Position numbers and translations under genes: made by a program. Below the pieces are notes generated by a model, which was given only the letters and a program-made list of their open reading frames with translations, ran no database searches and was not told the DNA's origin. Shown here piece after piece: positions 1-9,897 of a stretch of 58,521 bases of DNA. Source of the stretch: JAICND01 sp040905905 (lineage in GTDB: Bacteria > Actinomycetota > Acidimicrobiia > Spongiisociales > ZC4RG35); contig JBBDQN010000004.1 of NCBI GenBank assembly GCA_040905905.1, positions 1 to 58,521 of the forward strand. Direction: 5' to 3'. Numbering within the stretch: position 1 is the first letter of the stretch; the number at the start of each line of letters is the position of its first letter.

Positions 1-342
1 ATGGCTCTCTCGGGGGCGATGGCCGGACTCGTGGGCCTCACCGAAATCATGCTGATCGGAAATTTCCCCGCCAACCCGATCAAAGGTCTTGGGTTCACCG
101 GGATTGCTGTAGCACTGCTGGGACGCAACCACCCGGTCGGCATTATGTTCGCGGCGCTGATCTTTGCGTTTCTCGACGTGTCCTCGGGCGTCCTCCAGTT
201 CACCGGGGCCGCGTCCCGGGAGATCGTCGTGATCATGCAGGGCGTCATCATCCTTGCTGCGGTTGTTGCCTACGAGATCGCCCGTCGTGCCCGGGAGAAG
301 GAAGAGGCTCGTGCCGCGGCCGAAGCGATGGTGGCCGCATGA
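1..342 (+). CDS. ABC transporter permease, nucleoside/simple-sugar type (3' part only)
   Basis: C-terminal 113 residues of a membrane permease of the BPD_transp_2 class that works with BMP-type binding proteins to import nucleosides or simple sugars. The visible part has hydrophobic helices and the glycine-rich stretch around 'GLGFTGIAVALLGRNHPVG', typical of this family, then a charged cytoplasmic tail rich in Arg, Glu and Ala. The reading frame is open at base 1, so the gene most likely begins upstream and the ATG at base 1 is internal. Its stop overlaps the start of the next permease (ATGA), so the two are translationally coupled and probably form a heteromeric channel. The substrate cannot be read from this fragment. 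Confidence 0.8.
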   Translation: MALSGAMAGLVGLTEIMLIGNFPANPIKGLGFTGIAVALLGRNHPVGIMFAALIFAFLDVSSGVLQFTGAASREIVVIMQGVIILAAVVAYEIARRAREKEEARAAAEAMVAA

Positions 343-1595
343 AACTCTTCGCCGCGCTGCCTGCTTGGCTTCGCTGGGCCCTGTACGCGGCAGTGGGAGT
401 GCTGTTACTGACTGTGGTGCAGGGCTTCGAGGGCACCGATCGCCTCACGTCGGTCACGTCCTCGCAGTCCATGCTGCGCTGGGCGATACCGATTCTCCTG
501 GCAGGGTTAGGCGGTCTCTACTCGGAGCGGGCGGGCGTTGTCAACATCGGTCTCGAAGGCATGATGATCCTTGGCACCTGGTTTGGTGCCTGGGGCGCCA
601 TCACCTACGGACCGTGGTGGGGGATCGTGGCTGGCATCATCGGAGGAGCCCTGGGTGGTCTCCTCCATGCGGTAGCCACGGTCACCTTCGGAGTCGACCA
701 CATCATCTCCGGTGTCGCGGTGAACATCCTGGCCCCCGGTATCACCAGATTCCTCTCATCTGAGATCCTCACCAACATCCCCGGGGGGTCGATAACACAA
801 TCGCCCCGGGTTCCCGGTGTTGGCAGCGCAACGGTGCCGTTCCTGGCGGGCGGCACCATCGGCAACTGGACCACTCCCGACCTCTTCGGCTGGTTGGGCA
901 CGCAGCGGTGGTTCTTCGTCTCTGACGTCGCCAACATCCTCAAAGGAGTCATGACCCGGGTCTCGTGGGTGACGGTGATCGCCGTGTTGCTGGTACCCCT
1001 CACCGCCTGGCTGCTCTGGCGGACTCGTTTCGGGTTGCGACTGCGGATCTGCGGCGAAAGACCCGAGGCCGGCGAGGCGCAGGGGATTGACGTATATCGG
1101 TACAAGTACATCGGGGTGGTTATCAGCGGCGCTCTCGCAGGGATGGCAGGAGCTTTCATCGCCAGTCCGGAATTGTCAGGGATTTACCTGGAAGGGCAGA
1201 CCACCGGGCGAGGCTTCATCGGATTGGCCGCGTTGATTTTCGGCAACTGGCGGCCGATCGGAGTACTCGGTGGTGCCCTCCTGTTTGGTTATCCATTTGG
1301 AATCGGGCTACGCGACCTCGATGGCTCAGCCTCGCATGGCTTGATCCTGGTCAATGCCATCGGGCTTGCCGCCGTCGCCTTATGGGCGCTGAGGAGAAGC
1401 AAGAGGACCGATACGGTTCTGGCGCTGGCGCTCAGCGGCATTTTCGCCTTTTGGTACATCACAACGGATGTCGTCCCGGACGTTTGGATCAACATCCTGC
1501 CGTTTGTGATCGTATTGCTGGTCTTGATCTTCTTTGCTCAACGGTTAAGGCCGCCCGCGGCCGACGGCCTTTCCTATCGCAAGGGTCAAACCTGA
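339..1595 (+). CDS. ABC transporter permease, nucleoside/simple-sugar type
   Basis: Second permease of a nucleoside/sugar-type ABC importer, 418 residues with about ten hydrophobic segments. The motif 'YSERAGVVNIGLEGMMILG' near residues 60-80 is characteristic of the BMP-associated permeases (YufQ/NupQ type), as is 'RICGERPEAGEAQGIDV' around residue 235, the cytoplasmic loop that contacts the ATPase. The ATG overlaps the stop of the upstream permease by four bases. The C-terminus carries extra helices (residues 350-400) beyond the usual core of about 310, so this is a long member. The ATPase and binding protein should lie upstream of the window. Confidence 0.85.
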   Translation: MKLFAALPAWLRWALYAAVGVLLLTVVQGFEGTDRLTSVTSSQSMLRWAIPILLAGLGGLYSERAGVVNIGLEGMMILGTWFGAWGAITYGPWWGIVAGIIGGALGGLLHAVATVTFGVDHIISGVAVNILAPGITRFLSSEILTNIPGGSITQSPRVPGVGSATVPFLAGGTIGNWTTPDLFGWLGTQRWFFVSDVANILKGVMTRVSWVTVIAVLLVPLTAWLLWRTRFGLRLRICGERPEAGEAQGIDVYRYKYIGVVISGALAGMAGAFIASPELSGIYLEGQTTGRGFIGLAALIFGNWRPIGVLGGALLFGYPFGIGLRDLDGSASHGLILVNAIGLAAVALWALRRSKRTDTVLALALSGIFAFWYITTDVVPDVWINILPFVIVLLVLIFFAQRLRPPAADGLSYRKGQT

Positions 1596-1612
1596 CGGCC
1601 AACCCAGCGCCG

Positions 1613-2848
1613 GTGTTGTTCGATCCGTATTCCGCCGACTTTCAGGACAACCCTTATCCCGCTTACGCCCGATTGCGCGCGGAGACACCCGCCTTTTACG
1701 ACGACGACTGGGAGCTGACCTTTTTCACCCGGCATGTCGACGTTGCCGGCATTCTCAAAGACCGCAGGTTCGGGCGGGAGGTCACCCACGCCGTCCCCGC
1801 CGAGGAGATCGACCGGGATCTCTACGACCGGACCCACCCTCCGAGTTTGCCCACCTGGACCCGATTCATCCGTGGTTCGTTCATCGATCTCGAACCACCC
1901 CGCCACACTCGCATCCGGAGATTGGTGCAGGGGGCCTTCACCAAAAGGTCAGCGGAGAGCTACAAATCCCAGATCGAGGCACTCGCAAGCAGCCTTATGG
2001 ACGCCGCCCTGGATTCCGGCGAGATGGAGGCGATCGCCGACTATGCCACCCCGATCCCGCTGGCGATGATCGCCTCGATCCTGGGAGTCCCGGCCCAGGA
2101 TCAACGTCAACTTGTCACCTGGTCCCACGCCATCGTCCGGGTCTTCGACAAACAATGCACGCCCCTCGAAGCCCTCGCAGCCGAAGCAGCGGTGACCGAC
2201 TTCGCCGACTACCTCACCGAACACTTCTCGGTTCGTCGCCAACATCCTGGCGACGAGTTGATCGACGCCTTGATCTCCGCTCGTTTCGAGGGGGATCGTC
2301 TCAGCCAGGAAGAGCTAGTGGCGACCTGCATCCTCGTGCTCAATGCCGGACATGAAGCAACCGTCCACGGCATCGGCAACAGTCTCGTGGCCCTGGCTGC
2401 CCATCCGGAACAGTTTCGGTGGTTGAGAGATAATCACACGAGCGTCGCCAGGGCGGTCGACGAGCTGCTGCGTTACGACTCGCCCCTGCAGATGTTCGAG
2501 CGATGGGTGCTGGAGGATCTCGATTGGGGACAAGGCGAAGCCAAACAGCGTCTTCAGCGTGGAACCAAGGTAGGTCTGTTGTTTGGTTCAGCCAATCGCG
2601 ACGAGAGCACCTTTGACGAGCCCGACGATCTGGTCCTTTCGCGTATTGACAATCCGTACGTCTCCTTCGGCGGCGGTATTCACTATTGCGTTGGGGCGCC
2701 TTTGGCCAAGATCGAGATGGAAGTGGCATTGACCGAGTTTGCCCGCCGCGTTGACGACTTCACGATCCCGTCCCAACTCGATCGGGTACCTTCCCTGGTC
2801 TTCAGGGGGGTCAGAGCTCTGCCGATGCAGCTCAGTTCGAAGCCGTAG
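1613..2848 (+). CDS. Cytochrome P450
   Basis: Soluble bacterial P450 monooxygenase of about 411 residues. The haem-binding loop is 'FGGGIHYCVGAPLAKIE' with the cysteine thiolate ligand, the I-helix has 'LNAGHEAT' (oxygen-activation groove), and the K-helix ExxR is in 'DELLRYDSP'. The N-terminal 'FDPYSADFQDNPYPAYARLR' fits the start of actinobacterial CYP107/CYP125-like proteins. No ATG is available: GTG 1613 is chosen because homologous N-termini begin just before this motif; TTG 1616 and CTG 1592 are alternatives and none has a clear ribosome site. It lies 17 bases behind the permease, so it may be co-transcribed. No ferredoxin or reductase gene is adjacent, and the substrate is unknown. Confidence 0.9.
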   Translation: MLFDPYSADFQDNPYPAYARLRAETPAFYDDDWELTFFTRHVDVAGILKDRRFGREVTHAVPAEEIDRDLYDRTHPPSLPTWTRFIRGSFIDLEPPRHTRIRRLVQGAFTKRSAESYKSQIEALASSLMDAALDSGEMEAIADYATPIPLAMIASILGVPAQDQRQLVTWSHAIVRVFDKQCTPLEALAAEAAVTDFADYLTEHFSVRRQHPGDELIDALISARFEGDRLSQEELVATCILVLNAGHEATVHGIGNSLVALAAHPEQFRWLRDNHTSVARAVDELLRYDSPLQMFERWVLEDLDWGQGEAKQRLQRGTKVGLLFGSANRDESTFDEPDDLVLSRIDNPYVSFGGGIHYCVGAPLAKIEMEVALTEFARRVDDFTIPSQLDRVPSLVFRGVRALPMQLSSKP

Positions 2849-3788
2849 TGGGGACGGTGGTTTGGCTGGGGGTGGTGCTGGTGTCGAGAGCCGGATACCC
2901 AACCACGGTTATTTCGTTGATCGCCAATTCGTCAAACGGTTCGAATTCTCCCACCACCTCGGCAGGGTAAACGCTGAGGATGGTGATCGTGATGTCATTG
3001 GACCGAATGACGGCGAAGTTGAATTCCTGGAGGCCAGGCTCGTTTCTCAATTCCTGGGGATGTGGAACCGGGTTGCCTTCTGCTTCGATGATGAGGCTCT
3101 TGGCCCGATAGTTCCGGCGGAAGCGCTCGTCATCGGCGATGTTGGTCCAGATGATTTTTTCCACCACCATCGGCTGGGCAAAGGTGAGGGTAATCGTGAC
3201 AATCTGTTCGTTGGCCGGTAGGTCGTTCCAGCCGAGTTGGAACTCAGCGTCGCTCTCGTCGATGAGGTTGGAGCAGCCGAACGCACCCTCGAGACCGACT
3301 GGTACACAGGTCGCCCTGAGAATGGCGATCTGTCCGGGCACGACCGGTTCGTCGTTGGTCGTCGTGGTGGAGCCACCCGGAACAGTTGTGGTAGAGGCAG
3401 GGTCCTCGTCGCTGAAGAGGTTGATCAGAAAGGCGGCCAGGATCACTACCCCGAGCAGGCCGGAGAGGGCCACCACGGCCCGTACTCCAGCGGTGGCCTG
3501 GACCGCAGGACGAGGGGCAGCCGGGAGCGGGCCCTGACGGAGACGGGCTCCGCACTCCTCGCAGTGCCGGTTGTTGGGAGGATTGCTGGCCCCACAAGAC
3601 GGGCAAATAAGGGGATCTCCCATCCTGTTTAGAAGCGGGGTGGGTCGGTCTTCCAGGTCAAACTCCTCATATTCGTCACTCTTGCGACCACGGTCCGCGG
3701 TCAAGGGGTCGACCCAACTCCCGCAAGTAGGGCAGAACTCCTCATCGACCACGGTGGCGCCGCAATTAGTGCAAACGTGTCGTGCCAT
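2832..3788 (-). CDS. Zinc-ribbon membrane protein with discoidin-like extracellular domain
   Basis: 318 residues. The N-terminus has two Cys4 zinc ribbons, 'CTNCG...CPTCG' (residues 6-22) and 'CPSCG...CEECG' (about 60-80). A single transmembrane helix ('VVALSGLLGVVILAAFLINLF', about residues 110-130) follows, then a Thr-rich linker, then a roughly 150-residue beta domain resembling the NADase-type glycan-binding/discoidin fold, with Cys residues near its start. The inferred topology is cytoplasmic ribbons and an exported beta domain. ATG 3788 is chosen because the ribbon begins at once; the frame is open further upstream but encodes no domain there. The 3' end overlaps the P450 gene by 17 bases tail to tail. 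Function is unknown. Confidence 0.7.
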   Translation of the reverse strand: MARHVCTNCGATVVDEEFCPTCGSWVDPLTADRGRKSDEYEEFDLEDRPTPLLNRMGDPLICPSCGASNPPNNRHCEECGARLRQGPLPAAPRPAVQATAGVRAVVALSGLLGVVILAAFLINLFSDEDPASTTTVPGGSTTTTNDEPVVPGQIAILRATCVPVGLEGAFGCSNLIDESDAEFQLGWNDLPANEQIVTITLTFAQPMVVEKIIWTNIADDERFRRNYRAKSLIIEAEGNPVPHPQELRNEPGLQEFNFAVIRSNDITITILSVYPAEVVGEFEPFDELAINEITVVGYPALDTSTTPSQTTVPTTASN

Positions 3789-3812
3789 CGGGGCCGTTAT
3801 TGTGCCACGACG

Positions 3813-3929
3813 ATGCACTATGCGGCGATCAAGGTCGCCGAACAATGGACTGTCGGATCGGTGGCCATGGCGCTGTTGTTGGTGGTACTGGCTGTTCTCT
3901 GGTATCTCCGGGCCGGTCGCAAGCCCTGA
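3813..3929 (+). CDS. Possible 38-residue single-pass membrane protein
   Basis: Small frame between the divergent zinc-ribbon gene and radA. It starts with ATG and encodes a short amphipathic head (MHYAAIKVAEQW), one strong hydrophobic helix ('SVAMALLLVVLAVLWYL') and a basic tail ending RAGRKP, consistent with an Nin/Cout-reversed or tail-anchored micropeptide. No clear ribosome site precedes the ATG, so it could also be leaderless or spurious. It fills most of the 3789-3992 gap. No function is proposed. Confidence 0.35.
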   Translation: MHYAAIKVAEQWTVGSVAMALLLVVLAVLWYLRAGRKP

Positions 3930-3992
3930 TGCCGTGACTCGCCACGCTTCGAGTGGAAGGTTTTGTCGCACCCATCCCGTACATTGGCCAAC

Positions 3993-5276
3993 GTGAATTA
4001 CCGGTGTTCCGTCTGTGGTTACCGCTCGGTCAAGTGGATGGGTTTTTGCCCTCAGTGCCGGGCGGATGAGGCCCTGGTCGAGTCTGACGATCGCTTGGTT
4101 GGGTTGGCCCCAGAGCCGATCCCATTGACCAAAGTGGGCGACGGTGTCGACCTGAGGAAGTTGATCGGCATCGGCGAACTCGACCGGGTGCTTGGGGGAG
4201 GACTGGTAGCCGGCTCAACAGTCTTGATCGGGGGCGAGCCCGGTGTTGGCAAATCCACGTTGCTCCTGCAAGTGGCGGGAGCTTTAGTAGGCGGTGGAGG
4301 GAGGGTTCTGATCGGTACTGCTGAGGAATCGGCTCAACAGGTGGGGATGCGGGCCGAACGGCTCGGAATCCGGCACGAAGAGGTTCTGATCCTGGCGGAG
4401 GACAACCTCGATCGGATACTGGCCGCCGCCGAAAGCACCCGCCCCGATCTGCTTGTCATCGACTCGATCCAGACCGTCGGAACATCCACCGCCGAAGGCG
4501 CTCCCGGCGGGACGGCTCAGGTCCGCGAATCGGCCGCCCGTGTCATCCGCTTTGCCAAGGAGCACCAGATAGCCACTGTGCTGGTGGGCCACGTGACCAA
4601 AGATGGTTCGATTGCCGGCCCCAAACTCGTCGAGCACATGGTGGACGTCGTGCTGTCGCTCGAAGGCGATCCCGATCACGGCCTGAGAGCGTTGCGGTCG
4701 CTCAAGAACCGATTTGGGGCTACCCATATGGTGGGCATGTTCGACATGCAGGGTGAAGGTCTGGCCGAAGTGACCGACCCCTCCCGTGTGTTCTTGGCTG
4801 GGTGGCAAGACCATGTGGCTGGAACCGTGGTGTTCCCGGCGGTCGAGGGCCGACGGTCGATACTGGTCGAGGTCCAGGCACTGGCCGCCCGTACCTCTTT
4901 GCCCCAACCCCGTCGTTCGGTACGTGGTGTCGAGCCCAACCGGGTTCACCAAATGTTGGCGGTGCTAAATCGTCACGCCAGGTTGGAGTCGGCCGGCCTC
5001 GACATCTACGTCAATGTGGTCGGTGGCTGGAAAATCGAAGAGCCTGCTTGTGATCTGGCCGTGGCTCTTGCCCTGGCTTCGTCGATCATGGGTGAACCAC
5101 TTGGATCAACAGCCGCCTGGGGCGAGGTCGGCCTGGCTGGAGAGGTGCGACCGGTGCCCTTCGATCTAAGGCGGCGGGAAGAGGTCGAACGGGTTGGGAT
5201 CAAACGGCTCGTCACCGCCACCCCCAACGGCCGCAGTGACTTGATGGCTGCGCTCCTCTCCGTCGGTCTGAGGTGA
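3993..5276 (+). CDS. radA: DNA repair protein RadA
   Basis: RadA/Sms, a RecA-like DnaB-type helicase that promotes branch migration of recombination intermediates. The N-terminal zinc finger 'CSVCGYRSVKWMGFCPQC' is followed by Walker A 'GGEPGVGKST', a Walker B region ending 'LLVIDSIQTV', the RadA-specific KNRFG motif in 'SLKNRFGATHMVGMF', and a C-terminal Lon-protease-like domain. Length (427 residues) is close to the family norm of about 450. GTG 3993 is chosen because the zinc finger begins four residues later; TTG 3963 in the same frame has a GGAAGG too close to be a good ribosome site. It lies 15 bases upstream of disA; in Bacillus RadA binds DisA and lowers its activity. Confidence 0.95.
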   Translation: MNYRCSVCGYRSVKWMGFCPQCRADEALVESDDRLVGLAPEPIPLTKVGDGVDLRKLIGIGELDRVLGGGLVAGSTVLIGGEPGVGKSTLLLQVAGALVGGGGRVLIGTAEESAQQVGMRAERLGIRHEEVLILAEDNLDRILAAAESTRPDLLVIDSIQTVGTSTAEGAPGGTAQVRESAARVIRFAKEHQIATVLVGHVTKDGSIAGPKLVEHMVDVVLSLEGDPDHGLRALRSLKNRFGATHMVGMFDMQGEGLAEVTDPSRVFLAGWQDHVAGTVVFPAVEGRRSILVEVQALAARTSLPQPRRSVRGVEPNRVHQMLAVLNRHARLESAGLDIYVNVVGGWKIEEPACDLAVALALASSIMGEPLGSTAAWGEVGLAGEVRPVPFDLRRREEVERVGIKRLVTATPNGRSDLMAALLSVGLR

Positions 5277-5291
5277 TAGCCTCGGCAGGCC

Positions 5292-6359
5292 GTGCCGTCT
5301 ACCGACTCCAGCCTGCTCGATTTGCTTGCGAGGGTGGCTCCGGGAACCCCAGTTCGCAAGGCCATCGAGAGGGTCCTCCAACAGGGGAGCGGGGCGCTCC
5401 TGGTCCTGGGAAACGACACGTCCGTTGAAGCGATCAGCTCAGGAGGGTTTCGCCTAGAGGGGGTTTCCTTTAGCGCTCCCCGGTTGGCCGAACTCGCCAA
5501 GATGGACGGGGGAATCGTGCTCGACGACGATTGGGATCACATCCTCGCCGCCAACGTCCACTTCCTTCCCGACTCCGATATCCCGACCGAAGAGACCGGA
5601 TCGCGTCATCGCACAGCCGAACGGCTGGCTTTGCAAACCGGCAAGTCCGTGGTGGCGATTAGCGAAGGGCGACACCTGGCAACCTTGTTCCACGATGGCC
5701 ACAAGATCGAATTGGGTCTTCCCAATGTGCTGGCTGCCCGGGTCAACCAGGATCTGCAAACGCTGGAACGAGTGCGGAGGCGTTTGGATGCCGCCGACGG
5801 GAGACTTGCCAATCTCGAGGTCATCGGGCTGGCAACCTATCGATCGGTGGTAACGGTAATCCAGCAGGCCGAACTGGTGAGGCGGATCGGGCGTCTCATC
5901 GAACATCAAACGGTGACCCTGGGAGGGGAGGCCCGCCTCATCAGGGTCCAGCTCACAGAGCTGATGCGGGGAGTTGATCAGATGCTCGGCGCCACCTTGG
6001 CTGACTACTCCCGCCGTCGACGATCAGCGCCGGATGCCGAGAGCCACGAGGCTCTGGCTTTGTTAGACGATCAGGACCTTGACGACGCGGTCATGGTGGG
6101 CAAAGTGATGGGATTCCCTGACCTGGACGATGCTGCCCAACCTCTTGGTGTCCGCGCTTTGGCCAGAGTGGGGAGGATCCCTGAATCGGTCCGTGAGGAG
6201 ATCCTCGATCACTTCCCCACATTCGAAAAGATGCTGTCGGCCACCCCCGACGAGCTGGCTCGGGTCGAAGGTATCGGCAGCACCCGGGCCGCCTTATTGC
6301 GTCGCCACTTTGATCGGTTGCGAGCCGCGGCGTCGGCCTCGGAGCCCGACCCCGACTGA
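5292..6359 (+). CDS. disA: DNA integrity scanning protein DisA (diadenylate cyclase)
   Basis: DisA condenses two ATP to c-di-AMP and scans DNA for branched structures. The DAC domain covers about residues 10-150, with the conserved 'SRHRTAERLALQTGKSVVAIS' stretch. The usual DGA motif reads DGG here ('KMDGGIVLDDDW'), a conservative change next to the ATP site. A helical linker follows, then a C-terminal helix-hairpin-helix DNA-binding domain ('PDELARVEGIGSTRAALLRRHF'). Length, 355 residues, matches the family. GTG 5292 is the first start after the radA stop. The radA-disA pairing supports a repair and second-messenger role; the product probably also sets potassium uptake (see the KimA-like gene at 22395-24758). 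Confidence 0.95.
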   Translation: MPSTDSSLLDLLARVAPGTPVRKAIERVLQQGSGALLVLGNDTSVEAISSGGFRLEGVSFSAPRLAELAKMDGGIVLDDDWDHILAANVHFLPDSDIPTEETGSRHRTAERLALQTGKSVVAISEGRHLATLFHDGHKIELGLPNVLAARVNQDLQTLERVRRRLDAADGRLANLEVIGLATYRSVVTVIQQAELVRRIGRLIEHQTVTLGGEARLIRVQLTELMRGVDQMLGATLADYSRRRRSAPDAESHEALALLDDQDLDDAVMVGKVMGFPDLDDAAQPLGVRALARVGRIPESVREEILDHFPTFEKMLSATPDELARVEGIGSTRAALLRRHFDRLRAAASASEPDPD

Positions 6360-6397
6360 CGGGTACACTGACCGATCTGGCTCAGAAATCCACCTCG

Positions 6398-7362
<965 letters not shown>

Positions 7363-7366
<4 letters not shown>

Positions 7367-7833
7367 GCCGGTATCGCGTGGGGTTGGGCATCGATGCCCA
7401 CCGTTTTGGCGGTGCCCCGCCGATCAAACTCGGAGGTGTGGTTGTCGACGACTCCCGCGGCCTGGAGGCGACTTCAGACGGCGACATCGCCGCCCACGCC
7501 CTGGCCGATGCACTCCTGGGTGCGGCCGGATTGGGTGACATCGGCGAACACTTTCCGTCGGGAGATCTGCAGTGGGCGGGCGCCGACAGCATGGTGATCC
7601 TCGAAGATGTCGTGCGGATGGTGCAGGCGGCTGGATGGCAAGTCCTCAATGCCGACCTCACCATCATTGCCCAGGAGCTGAGAGTGGCCCCACACCGTTC
7701 GGCGATTGCCGCGTCGTTGACCGAGGTCGTGGGTGCCGAAGTCTCGGTCAAGGCAACCACCACCGACGGCATGGGTTTTGTCGGACGAGCTGAGGGCCTG
7801 GCGGCCCTGGCAGTGGCATCCATTACCATTTGA
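7363..7833 (+). CDS. ispF: 2-C-methyl-D-erythritol 2,4-cyclodiphosphate synthase
   Basis: IspF of the MEP isoprenoid pathway; cyclises CDP-ME 2-phosphate to MEcPP with release of CMP. 156 residues, the family length. Metal ligands are in 'GIDAHRFGG' (DxH, residues 10-12) and the conserved His of 'SDGDIAAHALADALLGAAGLGDIGEHFP'. The nucleotide-site signature 'VKATTTDGMGFVGRAEG' is present, with DGM for the usual E(K/G)L. The ATG overlaps the carD stop (ATGA). IspD, the partner often adjacent or fused, is not in the window, so it must be elsewhere. Confidence 0.95.
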
Positions 7834-7841
7834 CCAGCCCC

Positions 7842-9191
7842 ATGCAGGTCCACTCCACGCTTCACCGAGGGGTAGTCGAACTCGTCCCGCGCCGGCCCGA
7901 CGAGATCTCAATCTATGTCTGTGGGGCCACTGTCCAGTCCGAACCTCACCTCGGCCACGGCCGTTACGCGGTCGTTTTCGACATGATTCGCCGCTATCTG
8001 GTCTGGAGAGGAATCCAGGTCGAATATGTTCGCAACATCACCGACATCGACGACAAAATCATTGCCGCCGCGGCGGACTCCGGAGAGTCGGTGGCGGAGA
8101 GAGCGGAGCGGATGACGGCGTTGTTTGCTGATGCCTACGAACGTCTCGGGGTCCTGGCACCCGACGTTGAACCGAAGGCGACCGAGCACGTGCCTGAGAT
8201 GTTGAAGCTGATTGAGCGTCTCATTGATCGGGGGCTGGCGTACCCGGTTCCGGACGGAGACGTTTACTTCGCCGTCAGGGCGTTTGAGGGCTACGGCAAA
8301 CTCTCGGGGCGCAAAGTCGACGAGCTCCGGGCCGGGGCCCGGGTCGAGATATCTGAGCTGAAACACGACCCGCTCGATTTCGCTCTCTGGAAAGCCGCCA
8401 AACCAGGCGAACCCGCCTGGGACTCACCGTGGGGGCCGGGTCGTCCTGGTTGGCACATCGAATGTTCGGCCATGGCAGCTCGCTATCTGGGCGAGGCCTT
8501 CGACATCCACGGCGGTGGTTCCGACCTGGTTTTTCCCCACCACGAAAACGAAATTGCCCAGTCCGAAGGAGCCACGGGCCAGACCTTCGCCCGGTACTGG
8601 CTACACAACGGCATGGTCAATCTGGGGGGCGAGAAGATGTCCAAATCCACCGGTCGCTTGATCGACCTGACGGAGGCCATCGATCGGTTTGGTGGGATGC
8701 CGTTGCGGCTCTTTTTCCTGCGTGCTCACTACCGCTCTCCGATCGAGTTCAGCGAGGAGCTCCTGGCAGCGGCGGGGGTGGCATACCAACGGCTCTATCG
8801 GTTAATGCATCGCGCTCCGCAGATAGCCGATATTTCCGAGCCCGAGTTGATGGGACGCTTCGCCGCGGCGATGAGTTATGACTTTGGAACACCGGAGGCA
8901 TTGGCAATCCTGTTCGAAGCTGTCACTGAAGCCAACCGCATCCTGGACGCTCAGGGTGAGGCCGGTCCGATTGTGGCTGCCGCCCGGGAAATGGCGGCAG
9001 TGCTCGGCATCCAGACCGACCCGCCAACTCGGCCCGCGACAGAGGACATCGTGAACGAGATGCTGGCCGAACGCGACCGTGCCCGCGCGGAGCGCAACTT
9101 TTCCGAGGCCGATCTGATCCGTGATCGATTGGCCGACATGGGGGTCGTGGTTGAAGACACCGCAGATGGCGCCCGCTGGTTTCGGCCTTAG
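7842..9191 (+). CDS. cysS: Cysteinyl-tRNA synthetase
   Basis: Class I synthetase charging tRNA-Cys; 449 residues. The HIGH-equivalent is 'EPHLGHGR', the KMSKS loop is 'GEKMSKSTGRL', and zinc ligands are the Cys in 'IYVCGATV', Cys in 'WHIECSAMA' and the His pair in 'FPHHENEIAQSE'. The GATVQ sequence after the first Cys argues for CysS rather than the paralogue MshC of mycothiol synthesis. ATG 7842 gives the normal N-terminus; TTG 7830 overlapping the ispF stop is possible. The C-terminal helical part ends about 26 bases inside the next gene, so cysS and rlmB are coupled. Confidence 0.95.
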   Translation: MQVHSTLHRGVVELVPRRPDEISIYVCGATVQSEPHLGHGRYAVVFDMIRRYLVWRGIQVEYVRNITDIDDKIIAAAADSGESVAERAERMTALFADAYERLGVLAPDVEPKATEHVPEMLKLIERLIDRGLAYPVPDGDVYFAVRAFEGYGKLSGRKVDELRAGARVEISELKHDPLDFALWKAAKPGEPAWDSPWGPGRPGWHIECSAMAARYLGEAFDIHGGGSDLVFPHHENEIAQSEGATGQTFARYWLHNGMVNLGGEKMSKSTGRLIDLTEAIDRFGGMPLRLFFLRAHYRSPIEFSEELLAAAGVAYQRLYRLMHRAPQIADISEPELMGRFAAAMSYDFGTPEALAILFEAVTEANRILDAQGEAGPIVAAAREMAAVLGIQTDPPTRPATEDIVNEMLAERDRARAERNFSEADLIRDRLADMGVVVEDTADGARWFRP

Positions 9192-9897
9192 GGTCGAAGG
9201 GCTCAACGCCGTCAGGGCGGCCGCCCAGGGCGGGCGGGTTGTTGATCTTTGGGTAGAGCGCTCACGCCTCCGGGCTGCGGCGGACGTCCTTGACGTGGTG
9301 AGGAGCAATCGAGGACGGGTCCACGAGGTTGACTCGCTCCGGGATCGGGCAGAGACCGAGCACCACCAGGGGTTGGTGGCCGACTGCTTGCCCCTTGCCA
9401 TTGCCACTCTTGATCAACTTGTCGAGACCGACCGACCTGCGCTAATGGTGCTCGATCACATCGTCGATCCCCACAATCTCGGGGCGATCGCCCGGTCGTC
9501 GCTGGCGGCCGGGATGACAGGTCTGGTGGCATCGAACCGGCGGGCAGCCCCCTTCTCCGCTACCGCGTTTAGTGCGGCGGCAGGGGCCTTTGAGTTCCTG
9601 CCGGTCGCCATGGTGTCCTCGATTCCCGATGCGCTTGCTCGCCTAAATCAACGAGGGGTGTGGAGCGTGGGGCTCGACAAAACTGGCCCAAAGGAGTTGT
9701 TCGGTCTGGAGTTGTTGTCCGAACCGGTGGCGATAGTGGTGGGTGCGGAAGGGGCCGGGCTGTCGGCCCTGGTGCGCAGCCGGTTGGAGGTCATCGTCAG
9801 GATCGGCCTGGCGCCCGAGGTCGAAAGCCTGAATGTTTCAGTGGCGGCGGCCCTGGCCGCGTTCGAAATTAAGAGACGTAGAGACTCAGAGAAATAG
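9166..9897 (+). CDS. rlmB: SpoU-family RNA 2'-O-ribose methyltransferase (RlmB-like)
   Basis: SPOUT methyltransferase of 243 residues, probably the 23S rRNA Gm2251 enzyme RlmB or a close TrmH/SpoU relative. The N-terminal substrate-binding domain (about 1-75) starts at 'GLRVEGLNAVRAA'. The trefoil-knot motifs are 'DPHNLGAIARSS' (motif 1), 'VVGAEGAGLS' (motif 2) and 'ESLNVSVAAALAAFE' (motif 3). ATG 9166 is chosen because upstream codons in frame lie deep in cysS. It overlaps cysS by 26 bases, a common cysS-rlmB order in actinobacteria. The last eight codons run into the octamer array that separates it from tRNA-Thr. Confidence 0.9.
   Translation: MAPAGFGLRVEGLNAVRAAAQGGRVVDLWVERSRLRAAADVLDVVRSNRGRVHEVDSLRDRAETEHHQGLVADCLPLAIATLDQLVETDRPALMVLDHIVDPHNLGAIARSSLAAGMTGLVASNRRAAPFSATAFSAAAGAFEFLPVAMVSSIPDALARLNQRGVWSVGLDKTGPKELFGLELLSEPVAIVVGAEGAGLSALVRSRLEVIVRIGLAPEVESLNVSVAAALAAFEIKRRRDSEK

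Noticed and set aside
7842..9191. Mycothiol ligase MshC
   Set aside because: The first zinc Cys is followed by GATVQ and full anticodon-side helices are present, as in CysS.
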